This document shows, piece after piece, positions 59,495-64,000 of a DNA stretch of 64,000 nucleotides. How positions within the stretch are numbered: position 1 is the stretch's first letter; the number at the start of each line of letters is the position of its first letter. The stretch spans positions 124,001 through 188,000 of the forward strand of contig CANTFG010000270.1 in assembly GCA_947652605.1 (NCBI GenBank). Reading direction: 5' to 3'. This stretch comes from Elmis aenea (taxonomy: Eukaryota; Arthropoda; Insecta; Coleoptera; Elmidae). The position numbers were made by a program, and so were the translations under genes. The notes under the pieces were generated by a model. It worked only from the letters and a program-made list of their open reading frames with translations. It did not search any database and was not told the DNA's origin.

Positions 59495-59757
59495 CTCTGT
59501 CTTCTTCTAGATGGGATTTTTGTCCATGTTTGATGTGGAATTCTACATGCAGACGTTCTGTTTAGATGACCATACCAAACCAATTGTTTCTTAATTAGAT
59601 CGGCCAGACTCTTTTCTGTGATTATTCCTTCTCGAATGTTCTTGTTTCTTACTTTATCCATTACAGTTAATTGACAAGGCCTTCTCCAAAAGTTTATTTC
59701 AATTGCTCTTGTTCTCTGTTCTAAATATTTAGACATGATCCAAACCTCGACTCCATA
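59495..59757 (-). pseudogene. Non-LTR reverse transcriptase C-terminal fragment
   Basis: The minus-strand frame gives YGVEVWIMSKYLEQR, KVRNKNIREGIITEKSLAD and LVWYGHLNRTSACRIPHQ, the 'eiW.....i.......R.....W.GHv.R' region of RTE/L2-like elements. It starts exactly at the left edge of the next foldback, so it is truncated there. Confidence 0.7.
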
Positions 59758-59759
59758 TA

Positions 59760-60382
59760 CAGGGTGTAAAAATTGGCGGAAGCGCTACACGTGGCGATGT
59801 TCTTCGTAAAATTCCAAGTCGAAAATCTTAATACGAAAATGTTGTACCATGCTTGCTGTGTCTGCAAGAGGTCCTCAAAGTTTTGACATTGAATCCTTTA
59901 ATAAGCGTTATTATTTAATATTTGCAAATGAAAAAGCTGCAATTTGGAATAAAAATAAATTTCGAATAGTATTTTTTCCTAGATATTGTGTTCTTCCTTT
60001 CAAAAATTGGTGTTGAAAATATGTCAATCACTGATTTGAATGAAAATAATACATATGGCAACATTGTCATTAGCTGTCATCTCTGTTTTTCTCGTAATTA
60101 TTTCTAGTTTGTGTTTTACGATACCCAAAAGTTTGCAGCTATGTTTACGAACTGAAGGCTTTCAGTTCGAACAAAAAATGTAAATACCTAAGTAAAAATT
60201 GCTGATAAAAAAATGTCCAAACGCAAATCAATGTATGCAATATTGCCAATTTTTTTTCTCTTTAAATGGTTCCTGAGGCCATAGGAAGCATGGTACAACA
60301 TTTTTGTATCAAGATTTTCGACTTGGAATTTTACGAAGAACATCGTCACGTGTAGCGCTTCCGCGAATTTATACATACCCTG
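59760..60382. mobile_element. TA-flanked foldback, 623 bp
   Basis: The arms start CAGGGTGTAAAAATTGGCGG and end CGCGAATTTATACATACCCTG; they pair over about 140 bp ('agcgctacacgtg', 'gatgttcttcgtaaaattcc', 'catggtacaacattttt'). TA is at 59758-59759 and 60383-60384. There is no coding capacity. Confidence 0.85.
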
Positions 60383-60384
60383 TA

Positions 60385-61395
60385 TAACGCAACTTTGTAC
60401 AAAAATATTAAATGTGAGGATTTTGGTGTTTAAACTTTAAATCCTTAATTTTGAATTTATTTGTTGAGTTACTGCCTAGAATAATCTAATTTATTTAAAA
60501 TATCTTTAGTGTCCATTCCACCTAAAGCTAGGTAACACCTAGATATTTGTATTAATCAACAATTAAAATCTGTGTGGTTTCAATGTATTAACCAATATTT
60601 CTAATTGTTTTTAAAATATTTGTTTATAATAAACATTAATAATTTTCCCTACAAGCTCAACGGAGCAGAAGCTACATATTTGGCGAGTCCTCTCCTGGTT
60701 AGTTACATTTCGCAGAAATGAATCCTTAGCAGACTTTTATTTGCAAGATTAATTATTCTGATTGCAAAATGTACATAACAAAAATTTTCAGTACTTTTTG
60801 TAAATAACCTCATTAAAAATTAGATAAAAAATATCGCTTAACTCATACTTATTGTTGTTTCTAAAAAATATTTGCTTAACTTGTCTTCTAGTTCAGTTGA
60901 TGTATACTTTGGCGTGTGCAAAATTTAATTATTCTTATTTAAAAGTAGTCGTGTTAAAAACATGTGACCGCTAATAAATCATAACAGCTCAGAATTAAGC
61001 TGTTCCTGGTTCAAGATTTATGGCATTGTTTTTTTATTTAACTCAAAATGATGAAATTGGGCGATAACTAATTTAAAAATAATTTTTACCGTTAAACCAC
61101 GTTACATTAAAATAAATAAACTTACAAGGGAGGGTCACGATACGTTGTCGCTAGAATTTGATTGAGGCTGTGTTTATTGTATCAAGGACGTCAAAACTAA
61201 TTTTTTTGCAGAGTTATACGTGCCACTGGCTATTTTCTTCGGAAAAATAGGGGAAAAAGTGAGAAATTCAATAATATGAGTAATTTTTGCGATCGCGTTG
61301 GCCATGAAACCGTCAGAAACCAAATCTAAATGTTTTTATTTACTAATGCGCGCATCCTTCGCAAGTAAAATGGTGCAAAGTTTTTAAAAAATCTT
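60385..61395. other. Intergenic DNA without recognised features
   Basis: AT-rich. Near 61290-61390 there is weak similarity ('gcgcatccttcgcaag') to the inverted form of the tandem unit at 35541-36112. No gene is seen. Confidence 0.4.
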
Positions 61396-61690
61396 GAACG
61401 GTTCCGAAAACTGTTAAATATTCTTCCCACATTTCCTGTCTTTTCGCTTATTTTCTTGTCCATTCCTCCATTTTTCTCTATGATCACACCTAAATATTTA
61501 AAGCTTTACACCTGTTCCAACCTAAGCCCATTTAAAGTGATGTTATGCCCTTTATTCTCCGTTGTAACGATCATAGTTTTAGTTTTTTCGGCATTTATTT
61601 TCATATTAATTTTTTCCAATTCTCGGTTTAGAGTTTCTAAATTATCTTGCAGATTGTTTTTTCTGTTTACCTCTATTTAAACGTAAGAAT
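61396..61690 (-). pseudogene. Non-LTR reverse transcriptase fragment, family R-A
   Basis: Read on the minus strand: LETLNRELEKINMKINAEKT, then LRLEQVESFKYLGVIIEKNG and KTGNVGRIFNSFRN. It shares VESFKYL.VIIEKN with 43240-43485 and extends further N-terminally, so the two are copies of one family. Confidence 0.75.
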
Positions 61691-62310
61691 GTTAAAACTA
61701 CAACTTTCTTATAAAAAAATGTCAAAAATGTGTAGGCAAACGATTAAATTATAAGTTTCCTGTTTTTTTCTCTCAACTGTTTTAAATTACCGCTGTCTAC
61801 CTTCTCAGCCTACTTGAAAATATTATTTTGCCCTAATAATTAACAATAAAATCGCGATATCTCGGAAAATATCAATTTTAGGTGAAAAACAGCCTTTATG
61901 TTTTTGAAAGAGAATTAAATTTTCTATAGGACGGTGTAAAATAATATGGGGTTTTATTTTAAAAAAATGAGTTATCGATGTTTAAAGTTTCACAAGTTTG
62001 ACCAAGCGTCCTGTATAATATTTTAAGAATGTAGGTGGTGCAAAGAATTACATAATCTATTGTCAATCTTATCTCCAAGCGATTTTTTTCAGACTTTTTA
62101 AAATGTTGAAAATTTTTGAAAGTTACAGTATTTTCATGAAAATGCAATTTTCACGAAAACGGTTGACTTTAGACCCTTATAACCTTATACATTTTTTTAA
62201 GTAAATTTAAAGAGAAATCCAAAAATGTAAAAATATATAGGGTGTTCCATAAGAAAAAGTATAACTTTGATATGCCACTCTTTTTTGGAGCACCCTGTAT
62301 GTTTGAAAAT
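61691..62310. mobile_element. Pieces of CAGGGTG-type elements
   Basis: A right tip occurs near 62005-62012 (GCGTCCTG, TA), and a short pair (AGGGTGTTCCATAAGAAAA near 62239 and GGAGCACCCTG near 62300) frames about 65 bp. Together they suggest degraded, overlapping elements; exact borders cannot be set. Confidence 0.45.
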
Positions 62311-62324
62311 GTTTTTAAAATGTA

Positions 62325-62424
62325 GCCCTTGTTGACTTACACCATGTATAGGTAGGATTATTCCAATATTCCAACCCCTTGGTACTTTTCTTGATTCTTG
62401 ACACTTTTTATACGCACAAGAAGT
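62325..62424 (-). pseudogene. Very short reverse transcriptase fragment
   Basis: The minus strand reads ESRKVPRGWNIGIILPIHG, matching the 'e..iP..Wn.g.i.Pi' motif at the start of the reverse transcriptase domain in non-LTR elements. Only about 30 residues remain. Confidence 0.5.
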
Positions 62425-62851
62425 TTTGCTGTTATTTATTTGTTTAGCACTTTTCAAATAAAACTTGCTCTAGCTTATGTTGCAGTTTTTTGCTTTTCTT
62501 CTTTCGCGCCCCACCTACTTCTTCCCCTTTTAAGATTTTTCGTTATTTTATTATATTCCACCTTATATTATTCACTTTTTTTAATAGTTAAAGTTAAGGA
62601 ACTGCAGAACAACTGATTTGTAGTTGCATAGCTACAGTATATTTAATAGTCATATAGTATTTGATTGCAACATTAAAAGTCGAGCTTATTTTCAAAAATC
62701 TTTATTATTTTCATTTCAGATTTTTTATTACTACTATTAAAGTAACAAATGGACTTATAAAATTACAAAATTATTGTTCTGTAATAGCTATACAAATGTG
62801 TACAAGATGAAAGTTTAATAAAAACAATTTTTCATATCAACCTGTGATCGG
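62425..62851. other. 3' flank of astacin gene 4, paralogous to that of gene 3
   Basis: It matches 47848-47926 plus 53464-53785 and preserves the uninterrupted 'cttctttcgcgccccac' target of hAT element A. Minus-strand ATTAAA at 62819-62814 could be the polyadenylation signal. Confidence 0.65.
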
Positions 62852-63158
62852 TCAACACCCGTACATCTTATTAAGTTTCAAAATGTCCTTTTGGCTTAAG
62901 GTTAAAGCTCCACCAATTACAGCCGCCGCATCCTGTAAGCAAAGAAAAGTTGCATATTTTTATGAATGTCTAGTAAACGATATGAACTAATACAAAAACG
63001 ATTAAATTGTTTATAGGCGCTCACCTTTGGTTGTATTGTTTTTTGACCATTAGATGAAAAAGCATATGGACCATAATGCATAACGCTGCCGTAATCATAT
63101 TTTACCCCAAAATTTGTTATTGTAGTATTACCATATTTGTTAAAATTGTGTTCCTTTC
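62852..63158 (-). CDS. Astacin-family metalloprotease 4, last two exons (partial)
   Basis: Exons 63158-63025 and 62932-62852 correspond to exons 5 and 6 of the other genes; exons 1-4 lie right of the window. The visible part encodes KEHNFNKYGNTTITNF, the Met-turn SVMHYGPYAF and the terminal KLNKMYGC followed by TGA. It is closest to gene 3: the protein segment up to the Met-turn is almost identical, and the introns on both sides also align. The normal Met-turn and a shorter C-terminus distinguish it from gene 3. The zinc site is outside the window. Intron 4 contains a Jockey-type insertion. Confidence 0.9.
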
Positions 63159-63349
63159 CTAAAAATAAATTTTATAAATACGCTAAAGTTTGTAAAGTTT
63201 GACGACTGGAATGGTACATTATAGTTTAAATAAAAACACATCACAATCAACGACATACAATAAACATATGCGAAAATTCCTAGATTTTGACACTGCGTAA
63301 ATTTTCTACATTAGCCCAGGAACGTCGAACAAGTTCGGTTTTAAAGATA

Positions 63350-64000
63350 TTTTTTTTAACACCTACAGTGTTTGGGTTATTACTACTGGTCTAATAGGCC
63401 AACCATCAATTTTTTTCTAATAAATCTTAAAACTAAATCTTAACAACTACTGTCCATCCATTGATGTCTTCTAGATTGTTCTGACTATATTGTATGCACT
63501 CTCACTCGCGCACTATGCTCTGCTTTTTACACAAAACACACTACACGAGTTCAAAGGGCTTGGTCCTCTTCAATCTTCGGACAAGATGTTGGTTGTCCAG
63601 CAGTTGAAGAGCTTCTGCGTTCTCATGAATCTGGCTTCGTGTTTACCAGCAAACCTTTTAATTTCTTCCTTAACCAGTGGTATACCAAGATCTCGATGAA
63701 GATCACTGTTGCGGACGTACCATGGAGTGTTTACCATATTACGTAGCACTTTGTTTCGAAAAGTCTGGATAGATGTAATATTGCTGTCTTTGGTGCAACC
63801 CCAAAGTTGTATACCGTAAAGCCACACCGGTTTCAGGACTTGTTTGTAAATTAGGATCTTATTATAAATTGATAATTTGGAATACCTTCCAAGAAGCCAG
63901 AAGTACTGTCTGTATTTTAGATTAAGTTCGGTTTTTTTCTTTTTAACATGTTCTTTCCATCGCAATTTTGCGTCAAGGGTCATGCCAAGATATTTCGCTT
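63350..64000 (-). mobile_element. Jockey-like non-LTR retrotransposon, 3' end
   Basis: The minus strand holds the C-terminal end of ORF2 (about 63541-64000): LDAKLRWKEHVKKKKTELN, KQVLKPVWLYGIQLWGC, NKVLRNMVNTPWYVRN, DLHRDLGIP and, after one frameshift near 63615-63630, LLDNQHLVRRLKRTKPFELV and a stop. This is the classic Jockey-clade ending. The 3' UTR runs to an A-rich end near 63350, exactly where the intron stops resembling that of gene 3, so the insertion postdates the gene duplication. The 5' part lies outside the window. Confidence 0.85.

Overview
This window looks like nuclear DNA from an insect, most probably a beetle. It is AT-rich and intron-rich. It carries an insect-type MOV10-like RNA helicase and a tandem cluster of short insect-type astacin proteases, and transposable elements and satellite DNA fill most of the rest. 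The beetle assignment is inference from overall character. No bacterial or organellar genes are visible.

Layout. 1-11359: the 3' part of a MOV10-like SF1 helicase gene on the plus strand. Eight exons can be joined in frame with GT-AG junctions (418 codons plus stop); the Walker A exon lies left of the window. Its introns hold TA-flanked palindromic 'foldback' elements with CAGGGTG-type ends, a pogo/Tigger remnant, a hAT MITE and a non-LTR fragment. 11481-13790: another foldback, then mostly featureless DNA. 13797-33605: a composite repeat region with plus-strand copies of an uncharacterised module, a 4.2-kb giant palindrome (15779-19951) whose centre is an array of short palindromes, non-LTR debris, a possible small spliced minus-strand transcript, about 9.1 kb of 160-bp satellite (23968-33077), and an inverted copy of the same module that runs directly into the satellite. 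33971-64000: four astacin metalloprotease genes on the minus strand. Three are complete, with six coding exons and 267 codons each; the fourth is cut by the window end. Their introns and spacers contain a tRNA-derived SINE, foldbacks, hAT elements and many 3' fragments of non-LTR retrotransposons.

How the genes work together. The astacin genes share exon phases and nearly the same exon lengths. Each complete one encodes a signal peptide, a pro-segment with the FxGD-type zinc-blocking motif, the zinc site HEFLHALGF(Y/F)H, a Met-turn and a C-terminal cysteine, so they form an expanded family of secreted digestive- or reproductive-type proteases. Genes 3 and 4 share introns and 3' flank and come from a recent segmental duplication. 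Gene 3 has Leu in place of the Met-turn methionine. The helicase belongs to a family tied to small-RNA and transposon control and is unrelated to the proteases.

The most notable structures are: four hAT elements nested in one another, each with its own 8-bp target duplication (47927-53463); the giant palindrome; and a satellite whose monomer resembles part of the flanking module, which suggests that the satellite arose from a mobile element. A 493-bp insertion in the satellite was then copied with its surroundings 2263 bp away.
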